Shown here: in pieces, positions 54,603 to 62,127 of the stretch
Numbering within the stretch: the stretch's first letter is position 1
How the letters are laid out: the number at the start of each line of letters is the position of its first letter
Origin: Pseudomonas sp. C2B4
GTDB lineage: Bacteria > Pseudomonadota > Gammaproteobacteria > Pseudomonadales > Pseudomonadaceae
Direction: 5' to 3'
Assembly: GCF_013359695.1 (NCBI RefSeq)
Contig: NZ_JABFMU010000022.1
Coordinates: forward strand, 18,940-82,939
Length of the DNA: 64,000 bases
Made by a program: the position numbers and the translations under genes
Notes under the pieces: generated by a model
What the model saw: only the letters and a program-made list of their open reading frames with translations
What the model was told of the DNA's origin: nothing
Databases searched by the model: none

Positions 54603-55658
54603 ATGTCTGGTCTGATTCTGGAAAACGTCGAGAAACATTACGGCTCGGCCTGCGCGGTAAAGGATGTGAACCTGCATTTGCCCGAAGGCAAACTGGTGTG
54701 TTTCCTCGGCCCTTCGGGCTGCGGCAAAACCACCCTGCTGCGAATGATCGCGGGGCTTGAAACCCTGACCGGTGGCGAGATTCGCCTGGACGGTGAAGAC
54801 ATTGGCCACACCCCGGCACACCTGCGCAATTTCGGCATGGTGTTCCAGTCCCTGGCGCTGTTCCCGCACATGACCGTGGGCGAGAACATTGCCTATCCAC
54901 TGAAGCTGCGTGGGGTCAGCAAGGCTGATCAGCAGGCGCGGGTGGTGGAGCTATTGGAACTGATCCAGCTGCAACCGATGATCAATCGCCCGGTGGCCAA
55001 ACTGTCCGGTGGGCAACGTCAGCGCGTGGCGATTGCCCGGGCGATTGCCAGCCACCCGAAAATCCTCCTGCTGGATGAGCCCTTGTCGGCGCTGGATGCC
55101 AAGCTGCGCGAGTCGATGCAGGTGGAAATCCGCCAACTGCAACAGCGCCTGAACATCACCACCATCATGGTGACCCACGACCAGCGCGAGGCCATGACCA
55201 TGGCCGATATCGTCGTCGTATTGGGTGAGCACCGGGTGCAACAGGTGGGCACGCCGATCGAGATCTACCGCCACCCGGCCAACGAATTCGTCGCGGACTT
55301 CATCGGCTCGGGCAACATCTTCCCGGCCACGGCGCTGGGCAACGGCAAGGTCAGCCTGCCGGGCGGCGATGCGCTGGAAGTGCCGATCTGCAGCAGCATT
55401 GTGGTGGGGGAGAAGGTGAAGATGCTGATTCGCCCTGAAGACCTGCAACTGTCGGCACCGCAGGCGACGGCGGGCAACCGCTTGCTGGGCAAGGTGACGT
55501 TTGTGCGTGATATCGGCGCGACCATCGAGACGACGGTGGAGTGTTCCGGGGTGTCGTTTACGGCGTTGAGCACGCCGTGTCAGGGGATTGGGTTGAGCAT
55601 TGGGCATCCGGTGTCGGTGACCCTTCCGGCCGAGGCTTGCCGGGTGCTCGGCGCCTGA
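54603..55658 (+). CDS. ABC importer ATPase (PotA-like)
   Basis: 351 residues. Walker A GPSGCGKTT, signature LSGGQRQRVAIARA, Walker B ILLLDEPLSALD, switch His in VTHDQREAM, and a C-terminal TOBE domain (about 260-351). Completes the importer of binding protein, two permeases and ATPase, which would supply substrate to the decarboxylase/aldehyde dehydrogenase pair. Confidence 0.95.
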   Translation: MSGLILENVEKHYGSACAVKDVNLHLPEGKLVCFLGPSGCGKTTLLRMIAGLETLTGGEIRLDGEDIGHTPAHLRNFGMVFQSLALFPHMTVGENIAYPLKLRGVSKADQQARVVELLELIQLQPMINRPVAKLSGGQRQRVAIARAIASHPKILLLDEPLSALDAKLRESMQVEIRQLQQRLNITTIMVTHDQREAMTMADIVVVLGEHRVQQVGTPIEIYRHPANEFVADFIGSGNIFPATALGNGKVSLPGGDALEVPICSSIVVGEKVKMLIRPEDLQLSAPQATAGNRLLGKVTFVRDIGATIETTVECSGVSFTALSTPCQGIGLSIGHPVSVTLPAEACRVLGA

Positions 55659-55670
55659 CTTGCTGGCCCC

Positions 55671-55742
55671 TTCGCGAGCAGGCTCGCTCCCACAATGGAT
55701 AGGTGTACGCAAAACCACTGTGGGAGCGAGCCTGCTCGCGAA
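55671..55742. repeat. REP doublet, tail-to-tail
   Basis: TTCGCGAGCAGGCTCGCTCC at 55671 and TGTGGGAGCGAGCCTGCTCG up to 55742, in the order opposite to most copies, between the ABC ATPase and the AraC gene. Confidence 0.88.
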
Positions 55743-55771
55743 GAGGGCCGGGAAACCCATACAAATTTCAG

Positions 55772-56713
55772 CTAAACACTCAACCTCAACCTCGCCAAAT
55801 CCCTCAACGGCGGCGCCCCGAACAACCGGCTGTACTCCCGGCTGAATTGCGAAGGGCTTTCATAGCCGACCCGATACCCCGCCGCCGAAGCCTCCAGCCC
55901 CTCGGCCAGCATCAAGCGCCGCGCCTCCTGCAGGCGCAGTTGCTTCTGATACTGCAACGGGCTCATCGCCGTCATCGCCTTGAAGCGGTGATGCAGCGTC
56001 GACACGCTCAGGTTCACTTCCTTCGCCAAGTCATCGATGCGCAACGGTTGTTCAAAGTTGCCGTTGAGCCATTTGATTGCCTGACTGATGCGATGGCTCT
56101 GGCTATTGGCAATGGCTATTTCGTACAAACGATGGCCTTGCTGGCTGCGCAGCAGGCGATAGAGGATTTCCCGGCGAATCAGCGGCGCGAGCATCGCAAT
56201 GTCTTTCGGTGTATCGAGCAAGCGCGCCAGGCGCAGCACCGCATCGAGCATCGCCGTGTCGATACGTTCCACATACAGCCCGCGCCCGGTCGGCCGGGTC
56301 GGCACGCCGATGGGGCCGGCGTCGGCAATCAATGCGGTGATTTCCGCCGGGTCGATGTCCAGCCGCACGGCCAGGATCGGTTCTTCGGCCGACACGTTCA
56401 CGACTCGACCGCTCAGTGGCATCGAGACCGAAACCACCAGGTAATTCAGCGGGTCGTAATTGAAGTACTCGTCGGCCAGGCGAACTTCCTTGCGGCCCTG
56501 GGCCATGATGCACAACGCCGGTTGCGCGAGCACCGGGGCGAACTCGTGATTCTGGCTGTGGCGCGACATGAACAGCGAGTCGACAGCGGTGGCATAACTG
56601 CCATCTTCGGCGGTGTTGCGCCGAATGATCGCCGCCAGTTCCGCGCGCTGTTTTTCCATCTCGGCATCCAGGGGGGCTTGCAGCGGGTGTGGAAAGTGAT
56701 CGAGCGACGACAT
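55772..56713 (-). CDS. AraC-family regulator (AraC_N type)
   Basis: 313 residues. N-terminal AraC_N effector domain (EFAPVLAQPALCIMAQGRKEVRLADEYFNYD) and C-terminal helix-turn-helix pair (IDDLAKEVNLSVSTLHHRFKAMTAMSPLQYQKQLRLQEARRLM; YRVGYESPSQFSREYSRLFGAPPLRDLARL). Start at 56713 (MSSLDHFPHP) with GAGG nine bases upstream; ATG at 56722 lies on that ribosome site. Divergent from the monooxygenase-domain gene. Confidence 0.9.
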   Translation of the reverse strand: MSSLDHFPHPLQAPLDAEMEKQRAELAAIIRRNTAEDGSYATAVDSLFMSRHSQNHEFAPVLAQPALCIMAQGRKEVRLADEYFNYDPLNYLVVSVSMPLSGRVVNVSAEEPILAVRLDIDPAEITALIADAGPIGVPTRPTGRGLYVERIDTAMLDAVLRLARLLDTPKDIAMLAPLIRREILYRLLRSQQGHRLYEIAIANSQSHRISQAIKWLNGNFEQPLRIDDLAKEVNLSVSTLHHRFKAMTAMSPLQYQKQLRLQEARRLMLAEGLEASAAGYRVGYESPSQFSREYSRLFGAPPLRDLARLRLSV

Positions 56714-57048
56714 GCAAGGCATCCTCGTAAACGCATGGACAATGGGCCAAGCTTAAGTTTGTGCAAGCGACAGCGGTAGACACATCCTGCCTGATGCTTG
56801 CCTGATTCTGCACGGGGTGGCGGTGTTACCCCGCTAACACAAGACGCAGACGAGCAAACTTGCTTGAAACTCGTACGGCGGAACGGTGCCTGCGTTTTAC
56901 ACATTGTTACAGGCTGCCCGTGCAGTCTCGCAGGATCGTGCAACGCAGCGGCAGGAATCGACTAACGACACAGGCGCATCGGCCCTTAACCTTGGATCCT
57001 GTCGCAGCCCGTCCCTGGCTGCCACGCGACTCCCCGGGAGGGTTGAAC
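56714..57048. other. 335-bp divergent promoter region
   Basis: Between the AraC regulator and the ABM gene. An open frame (56860 onward) joins the ABM gene but codes for no recognisable protein. I see no clear operator or promoter element. Confidence 0.5.
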
Positions 57049-57402
57049 ATGTCGAAGCAGATCCCCGTCAGTCATATGGCCTTTGTTCGGGCACGCGCCG
57101 GGCGTTCTCAAGAGCTGGGCGTGCGCCTGAGTGCGCTGATCGAGCCGTCTCGTGCCGCGCCAGGCTGCCTGAACTTTGCCTTGCAGCACTCGCAATGCGA
57201 TCCCGAGTTGTGGCTGGTGTCCGGTTTCTGGGTCAATCAACAGGCCATGAACGCTTATTTCGGTACCCCGGCCATGGAGGTTTTTGCCGAGCTGGTGCAG
57301 GAGTTGGTGGTCAACAGCCTGGATTTCCACACCTTCAAGGAAGTGTCGGCGGCGCAGGCCCTCGGCCAGTCCGGGGCAGCGGTACACAAACTGGCCGGTT
57401 GA
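57049..57402 (+). CDS. Antibiotic-biosynthesis-monooxygenase (ABM) domain protein
   Basis: 117 residues. VSHMAFVRARAGRSQELGVRLSALIEPSRAAPGCLNFALQHS is the typical ABM/quinol-type fold start, and WLVSGFWVNQQAMNAYF is the second strand-helix. These dimeric enzymes oxidise quinols or act on small aromatics; the substrate is not known. GGGAGG is seven to eight bases before the ATG. Next to an AraC regulator that may control it. Confidence 0.85.
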   Translation: MSKQIPVSHMAFVRARAGRSQELGVRLSALIEPSRAAPGCLNFALQHSQCDPELWLVSGFWVNQQAMNAYFGTPAMEVFAELVQELVVNSLDFHTFKEVSAAQALGQSGAAVHKLAG

Positions 57403-57443
57403 GGGTTTAATGGCAGCATTCTCAACTAGCCAGGATGCGCGAC

Positions 57444-57674
57444 ATGGCACGCAAAGCCTTTGAAACCTTCGAAGCAGTATCGGCCGTAGTCCCCCGCGAA
57501 GGCGGGTATTACGCGGCAATCGCCACCAAAGCCATCGGCGGGGCCGGTGCGCCACGCTTCAACAAGCTGCTGGAAGAGCAGACTTTCAAGACCGCCAAAG
57601 AAGCGGATGAAGCCGCCGCCCTGCAGCTGACCCATCTCAAGGGTGTTGGCGAAGACGGCGAACTGATCTGGTAA
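57444..57674 (+). CDS. Small conserved hypothetical protein
   Basis: 76 residues, basic N-terminus and acidic C-terminus, no membrane segment: MARKAFETFEAVSAVVPREGGYYAAI...AKEADEAAALQLTHLKGV. AGGA eight bases before ATG 57444. Overall like short DUF proteins common in pseudomonads; function unknown. Convergent, end to end, with the flavin reductase gene. Confidence 0.75.
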   Translation: MARKAFETFEAVSAVVPREGGYYAAIATKAIGGAGAPRFNKLLEEQTFKTAKEADEAAALQLTHLKGVGEDGELIW

Positions 57675-58304
57675 CTATCTCACTGCCCCCGGGCGGTACA
57701 TCTTGAACAACGCCTCAGGCCCCAGCTGGAAGTAATCCGCCGGCCCGCCGCCGCGCAGAATCGGTTCTGCCGCGGCGGTGTCGTACACCCCATCCTTCAA
57801 CAGCCACTTGGCGATATGCACGGCGACCACTTCGCCCAGAATCAGCCAGCTCGGCACCACATTGCCGTCCGCCCGCTGCAACTGAATGATCTGCGTGACC
57901 TTGCACTCGAAGGAGACCGGACTTTCGGCGACCCGTGGCACCGAAATGATTTTCGAGGCGACGGTGCTCAGCCCGGCCAGTTCGAACTCGTTGACCTCCG
58001 GCCCTACGTTGGCGCAGCTCTGGTTCATTTGCTCGGCCAGCGGGCGGGTGGCCAGGTTCCAGGCGAATTCACCGGTTTGTTCGATGTTGTTCAGGCTGTC
58101 TTTGCGCCCGATGCTGGAAAACCCAATGATCGGCGGAATGTAGTTGAAGGCGTTGAAGAAGCTATAAGGCGCCAGGTTCAAGCGGCCCTCGGCATCCTGT
58201 GAAGAGATCCAGCCGATGGGACGCGGGCCGACGATCGCGTTGAACGGATCGTGGGGCAGGCCGTGGCCGTTGGCGGGTTCGTAATAGTGGATGTCGTCGG
58301 GCAT
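57675..58304 (-). CDS. Flavin reductase-like split-barrel protein
   Basis: 209 residues. GPRPIGWISSQDAEGRLNLAPYSFFNAFNYIPPIIGFSS is the FMN-binding segment of the flavin-reductase-like family; SPVSFECKVTQI and the rest match. FMN-dependent reductase or FMN carrier, cytoplasmic. Partner oxygenase not evident; the nearby ABM gene might use a reduced flavin, but that is speculation. Confidence 0.87.
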   Translation of the reverse strand: MPDDIHYYEPANGHGLPHDPFNAIVGPRPIGWISSQDAEGRLNLAPYSFFNAFNYIPPIIGFSSIGRKDSLNNIEQTGEFAWNLATRPLAEQMNQSCANVGPEVNEFELAGLSTVASKIISVPRVAESPVSFECKVTQIIQLQRADGNVVPSWLILGEVVAVHIAKWLLKDGVYDTAAAEPILRGGGPADYFQLGPEALFKMYRPGAVR

Positions 58305-58389
58305 GGGCCAGTCTTCCTGAAGGCTTGAATCGAAGGAGAGCCATAGTGCTAGGGCGGGCCGCCGATTTCCAGTCGGATGAAATACCTGT

Positions 58390-58477
58390 GTGGGAGCGGG
58401 CTTGCTCGCGAAAGCGGTGTATCAGTCGCATTGATGCTGGATGTGCCGACGCATTCGCGGGCAAGCCCGCTCCCACA
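58390..58477. repeat. REP doublet (TGTGGGAGCGGGCTTGCTC variant)
   Basis: Arms at 58390 and ending TCCCACA at 58477, right arm with GCGGGCAAGCCCGC. Confidence 0.88.
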
Positions 58478-58525
58478 TGGGTTCCGTGACCATTGCGGAT
58501 ATTTCTGGTGCCCCAGAAATGACTA

Positions 58526-58545
58526 AGCCCGGCCGAAGCCGGGCT
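58526..58545 (-). terminator. Hairpin after the repeat-protein gene
   Basis: Perfect stem AGCCCGGC / GCCGGGCT with CGAA loop, 20 bp past the repeat-protein stop; T-run weak on the minus strand. Confidence 0.55.
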
Positions 58546-58564
58546 GTGGTGCCGCCATTGGGGG

Positions 58565-58858
58565 TTAGCTGACAGAAGCGCCGCCGGTGCGATCGTAACC
58601 ATCTTCGGCAACAGTGGCGCCGCCGGTGCGATCGTAGCCGTCTTCGGCAACAGTGGCGCCGCCAGTACGGTCGTAGCCATCTTCGGCAAAAGTGGCGCCG
58701 CCAGTACGGCCGTAGCCATCTTCAGCGACGGTGGCGGAACCGGTGCGGTCATAGCCGTCTGCCGCGACAGCGGAGCCAGTGCGGTCGAAACCGTCAGCGG
58801 CGAACGTGTTGGCGGTCAGTACGGTCAGGGCCAGGGCGAGGAACAGTTTGGTTTTCAT
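58565..58858 (-). CDS. Secreted protein of six 13-residue repeats
   Basis: 97 residues: a cleavable signal peptide (MKTKLFLALALTVLTANTFAA), then six tandem units of DGYDRTGGATVAE (first DGFDRTGSAVAA, third with DGYGRTGGATFAE, last DGYDRTGGASVS). No Cys and no membrane segment, so a small extracellular or periplasmic protein rich in Asp, Gly, Thr. I recall related short pseudomonad proteins labelled phage infection or heme-utilization protein without proof. Start at 58858 with GGAG eight bases before; ATG at 58864 is too close. Function unknown. Confidence 0.85.
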   Translation of the reverse strand: MKTKLFLALALTVLTANTFAADGFDRTGSAVAADGYDRTGSATVAEDGYGRTGGATFAEDGYDRTGGATVAEDGYDRTGGATVAEDGYDRTGGASVS

Positions 58859-58864
58859 CTTCAT

Positions 58865-59121
58865 TTCTCCAGGTTCTTTGGCGTTTGCGTCTTGGGCATG
58901 GGATTCATGCTACGCCAATTAAACTGATTAAAAAGCGCAAAATAATGCTAAAAATAATCGATTAAGTAGATGTTAACGTCGTCGAACTTTTTCGCTTTCA
59001 AGGTCCGAGTGAGCGCAAACAGCTGATCGATTTGGCAGGTTCAGAATGGGGGGCGAGCATTAACTCGTGATTAATCTGTCTTTCAGGGGGATGAAGGATT
59101 TTTCATGCGACGCTAAAACGG
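58865..59121. other. AT-rich intergenic segment upstream of the repeat-protein gene
   Basis: Region 58910-59000 is AT-rich (TAAACTGATTAAAAAGCG, ATAATGCTAAAAATAATCG), contrasting with its neighbours, and holds the promoter of the repeat protein. No gene or RNA is recognisable. Confidence 0.45.
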
Positions 59122-59152
59122 AAAAGGGGCAGACCCCGACGGACTGCCCCTT
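59122..59152 (-). terminator. Terminator of the MFS permease gene
   Basis: Stem AAGGGGCAG (59124-59132) / CTGCCCCTT (59144-59152), read on minus strand after the permease stop, ending with TTTT. Confidence 0.7.
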
Positions 59153-59172
59153 CTGGTGTAACGCTGGTGGAC

Positions 59173-60492
59173 TTAGTCGGTGACGATCCGCGAATGCTTA
59201 CGGGTGTCCTTCATGGTGATGTACACCAGCAACGACACGGCAATGCACGCGGTGACATACCAGTAGTAACCGGTTTCCATGCCGATGCTCTTGAACCACA
59301 GGGCGATGTATTCAGCGGTGCCGCCGAAGATCGATACGGTCAGTGCGTACGGCAGGCCCACGCCCAGGGCGCGGATTTCGGTCGGGAACAGTTCGGCTTT
59401 GACCACCGCGTTGATCGAGGTGTAGCCGCTGACGATGATCAGCGCTGCCATGATCAGGAAGAACGCGCCCCACCAGGTCGTGATGGTGTGCAGGGTGGTG
59501 AGGATCGGCACGGTGAAAATCGTGCCCAGTACGCCAAAGGCGATCAGGATCGGACGACGGCCGATCTTGTCCGACAGGCCGCCGATAATCGGTTGCAGGC
59601 ACATGAACAGGAACAGGGTGGCGGCGGAAATGGTGGTGGAGTCGGAAATGCTCATGCCGACGGTGTTCACCAGGTATTTCTGCATGTAGGTGGTGTAGGT
59701 GTAGAACGCCAGGGTGCCGCCCATGGTCAGGCCGACCACGGTCAGCAGTTCCTTCGGGTGACGCATCAAGGTGCGCATGGCGCTTTCCTTGGCCTTTTCC
59801 TTCTTGGTGAAGGACTCGGTTTCTTCCATGCCGCGACGCAGGTACAGCGCGACCACGGCACACAGCGCGCCGATGGCGAACGGGATGCGCCAGCCCCAGG
59901 CGTACAGTTCTTCGGTGGTCAGCAGTTGTTGCAGCACGATCAGCACGGCCAAAGCTATGAGCTGGCCGGAGATCAGGGTCACATACTGGAAACTGGAGTA
60001 GAAACCGCGACGTTCCTTGGTTGCCATCTCGCTGAGGTAAGTGGCGGAGGTGCCGTATTCGCCGCCGACCGACAGGCCCTGCAGCAAGCGGGCGAACACC
60101 AGCAGGATCGGAGCGCCGATGCCGATGGTTTCATAGCTCGGGCTGAGGGCGATCAGCAGGGAGCCGAAGCACATCAGATACACCGAGGCCATCAGGGCTT
60201 TTTTGCGCCCGACTTTGTCGGCGTACAGGCCCATCAGCCAGCCGCCGATCGGGCGCATCAGGAAGCCAACGGCGAAGATCGCTGCCGTGTTCAGCAGTTG
60301 GGCGGTAGTGTCGCCCTTGGGGAAGAAAGTCTTGGCGAAGTACAGGGAGAAGGCGGCATAGACATACCAGTCATACCACTCGACCATGTTGCCGACAGAG
60401 CCGCTGAAAATCGATTTGATGCGACTGGCAGTGGTTCTGGGTTTGGCCGACACGGCAGCCGACCCAAGGGGCAGGGTATTGGAGTTATCCAT
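59173..60492 (-). CDS. kgtP: MFS dicarboxylate permease, KgtP/alpha-ketoglutarate type
   Basis: 439 residues, 12 TM helices, metabolite/proton symporter (MHS) group. Motif A at loop 2-3 (GLYADKVGRKKAL), GEYGTSATYLSEM, and the GNMVEWYDWYVYAAFSLYFAKTFF start of KgtP/ShiA/ProP proteins. Its neighbour is a DctB/DctD-like pair, as for the alpha-ketoglutarate permease of P. putida (PP_1400-1402), so 2-oxoglutarate or a related C5 acid is likely. Preceded by a sigma-54 promoter and two enhancer sites. Confidence 0.88.
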   Translation of the reverse strand: MDNSNTLPLGSAAVSAKPRTTASRIKSIFSGSVGNMVEWYDWYVYAAFSLYFAKTFFPKGDTTAQLLNTAAIFAVGFLMRPIGGWLMGLYADKVGRKKALMASVYLMCFGSLLIALSPSYETIGIGAPILLVFARLLQGLSVGGEYGTSATYLSEMATKERRGFYSSFQYVTLISGQLIALAVLIVLQQLLTTEELYAWGWRIPFAIGALCAVVALYLRRGMEETESFTKKEKAKESAMRTLMRHPKELLTVVGLTMGGTLAFYTYTTYMQKYLVNTVGMSISDSTTISAATLFLFMCLQPIIGGLSDKIGRRPILIAFGVLGTIFTVPILTTLHTITTWWGAFFLIMAALIIVSGYTSINAVVKAELFPTEIRALGVGLPYALTVSIFGGTAEYIALWFKSIGMETGYYWYVTACIAVSLLVYITMKDTRKHSRIVTD

Positions 60493-60554
60493 TGAAGGAT
60501 CCTTCGTTTAATTGTTTTTGTGGAGCGCGATTAGACGCAGCCTGCGGGAGCTAT

Positions 60555-60570
60555 AGCAGGAGCTGTGCCA
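60555..60570 (-). promoter_or_regulatory. Sigma-54 promoter of kgtP
   Basis: Minus-strand TGGCAC-AGCTC-CTGCT with the invariant GG and GC ten bases apart, 63 bp upstream of the kgtP start. Fits TGGCAC-N5-TTGCW at all but one base. Confidence 0.82.
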
Positions 60571-60611
60571 AGAGGGAGAGGGCCGGTTTAGAGGGGTTTT
60601 CCGATTTTCAT

Positions 60612-60663
60612 GAGCGGAAATCCGCTTATTGAATGGTGTGCGCGAGCGGAAAATCGCTCATTC
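60612..60663. promoter_or_regulatory. Paired enhancer sites for the DctD/MifR-like activator
   Basis: Two copies of GAGCGGAAA(T/A)(C)CGCT(T/C)ATT starting at 60612 and 60644. The first contains the perfect palindrome AGCGGA-AA-TCCGCT; the second GAGCG-N6-CGCTC. Their 32-bp spacing is three helical turns, about 45 and 75 bp from the -24 element. Confidence 0.7.
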
Positions 60664-60695
60664 AGATGGGTATCCCTATTGTTTACACCGGCCTC

Positions 60696-60767
60696 TTCGC
60701 GAGCAGGCTCGCTCCCACAATGGACTGGCGTACACAGAACTACTGTGGGAGCGGGCTTGCCCGCGAA
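60696..60767. repeat. REP doublet, tail-to-tail
   Basis: TTCGCGAGCAGGCTCGCTCC at 60696 and TGTGGGAGCGGGCTTGCCCG up to 60767, between the two-component genes and the kgtP control region. Confidence 0.88.
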
Positions 60768-60792
60768 GAGGTCAGATCAAACACTGCAAAAA

Positions 60793-62127
60793 TCAGGATT
60801 CAGAGAGGAACATCTCCCGACTCAATCCATGCCGCTGCATCTTTTCATTGAAGGTACGACGCGGCAGTTGCAGTTCCTCCAGCACGGCTTTCACATCACC
60901 TTTATGCCGGGTCAATGCCGCGCGCAGGCACTGCGCTTCGAAGGCTTCCTGTTGCGCCGCCAGTGACTGCCCGGGCTCGATGCCCGCCGGAACAGGCTCG
61001 CCAAGCCCCAGGACCTGGCGTTCGGCCATGTTCGCCAGTTCGCGCACATTGCCCGGCCAGTCGTGGCTCAGCAGATGGCTCAACTGCGGGCCGCTCAAGG
61101 GGGAAAAGGATCGGCCCAGACGCTCGGCGGCGTTGCGGGCGAAGGATTCGTACAGCAATGGAATGTCTTCGCGGCGGTCGCGCAACGGTGGCAGACGCAG
61201 CTCGGCGACGGTCAGGCGATAGGCCAGGTCTTCGCGAAAACGTCCGGCCCGCGCTTCCTCGAGCAGATCCGGTTTGGTCGCGGCGATGATGCGCAAATCC
61301 ACGCGGATGCTCTGGTTCGAGCCCAGGCGTTCCAGCTTCTGTTCTTGCAACACCCGCAGCAATTTCACCTGCTGCGCCAGGGGCATGCTTTCGATCTCAT
61401 CGAGAAACAGTGTGCCGCCGTCAGCGTACTCGAGCTTGCCGATGCGTTTGCCCTGGGCACCGGTGAAGGCGCCACTTTCATGGCCGAACAGTTCGGCTTC
61501 AAACAGTTGCTCCGGGATGGCCGCGCAGTTCAAGGCGACAAAGGGTTTATCGGCACGTGGCCCGAAGTCGTGCAGGCAACGGGCAACGAGCTCCTTGCCG
61601 CTGCCGGTTTCGCCGCGGATCAGCACGTTGACCGGCAGTGCCGCCAGGTCCAGCACCTGCCCGCGCAAGGTTTGCAGGCCACGGGATACGCCGAGCAGCG
61701 TGGCATCGAGTTTGGCGCGGTTGTCGGCCTGTTCGTGCAGGGCGCGGTTTTCCAGGACCAGACGACGCTTGTCCAACGCACGGCGCAGGCTGCCAAGCAG
61801 GGTTTCCGGGCTGAAGGGCTTCTCCAGGAAATCGTAGGCGCCATCGCGCATGGCATCGACGGCCATCGGCACATCGCCATGGCCGGTCAGCAGGATCACC
61901 GGCAGGTCGGCATCGCGCCGCTGCACCTCGGCCAACAACTCCAGCCCGGTCATGCCGGGCATGCGCACATCGCTGAGTATCACCCCGGCATAATGCTTCG
62001 GCAGTTGCGCCAGGCACTCGTCGGCACGGCTGAACAGCTGCACGTCGAATCCCGACAGGCTCAGCCATTGCTCCACGGCGCTGCGGATACTGCTTTCGTC
62101 GTCGACCACCATCACTGAATTCAACAT
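60793..62127 (-). CDS. Sigma-54-dependent response regulator, DctD/MifR-like
   Basis: 444 residues. Receiver domain with VVDDES and Asp in GVILSDVRMPGMTG; AAA+ domain with GETGSGKE, the sigma-54 contact GAFTGA (ESGAFTGAQGKR), DEIESMPLAQQVKLLRVLQ and R-finger segment; C-terminal Fis-like helix-turn-helix (ALTRHKGDVKAVLEELQLPRRTFNEKMQRHGL). Expected to activate kgtP from the paired sites. Overlaps the kinase gene by seven bases. Confidence 0.93.
   Translation of the reverse strand: MLNSVMVVDDESSIRSAVEQWLSLSGFDVQLFSRADECLAQLPKHYAGVILSDVRMPGMTGLELLAEVQRRDADLPVILLTGHGDVPMAVDAMRDGAYDFLEKPFSPETLLGSLRRALDKRRLVLENRALHEQADNRAKLDATLLGVSRGLQTLRGQVLDLAALPVNVLIRGETGSGKELVARCLHDFGPRADKPFVALNCAAIPEQLFEAELFGHESGAFTGAQGKRIGKLEYADGGTLFLDEIESMPLAQQVKLLRVLQEQKLERLGSNQSIRVDLRIIAATKPDLLEEARAGRFREDLAYRLTVAELRLPPLRDRREDIPLLYESFARNAAERLGRSFSPLSGPQLSHLLSHDWPGNVRELANMAERQVLGLGEPVPAGIEPGQSLAAQQEAFEAQCLRAALTRHKGDVKAVLEELQLPRRTFNEKMQRHGLSREMFLSES

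Noticed and set aside
56860..57048. N-terminal extension of the ABM protein by 63 residues
   Set aside because: A strong GGGAGG site precedes the internal ATG at 57049, where the ABM domain starts; the extension is Arg-rich and featureless.
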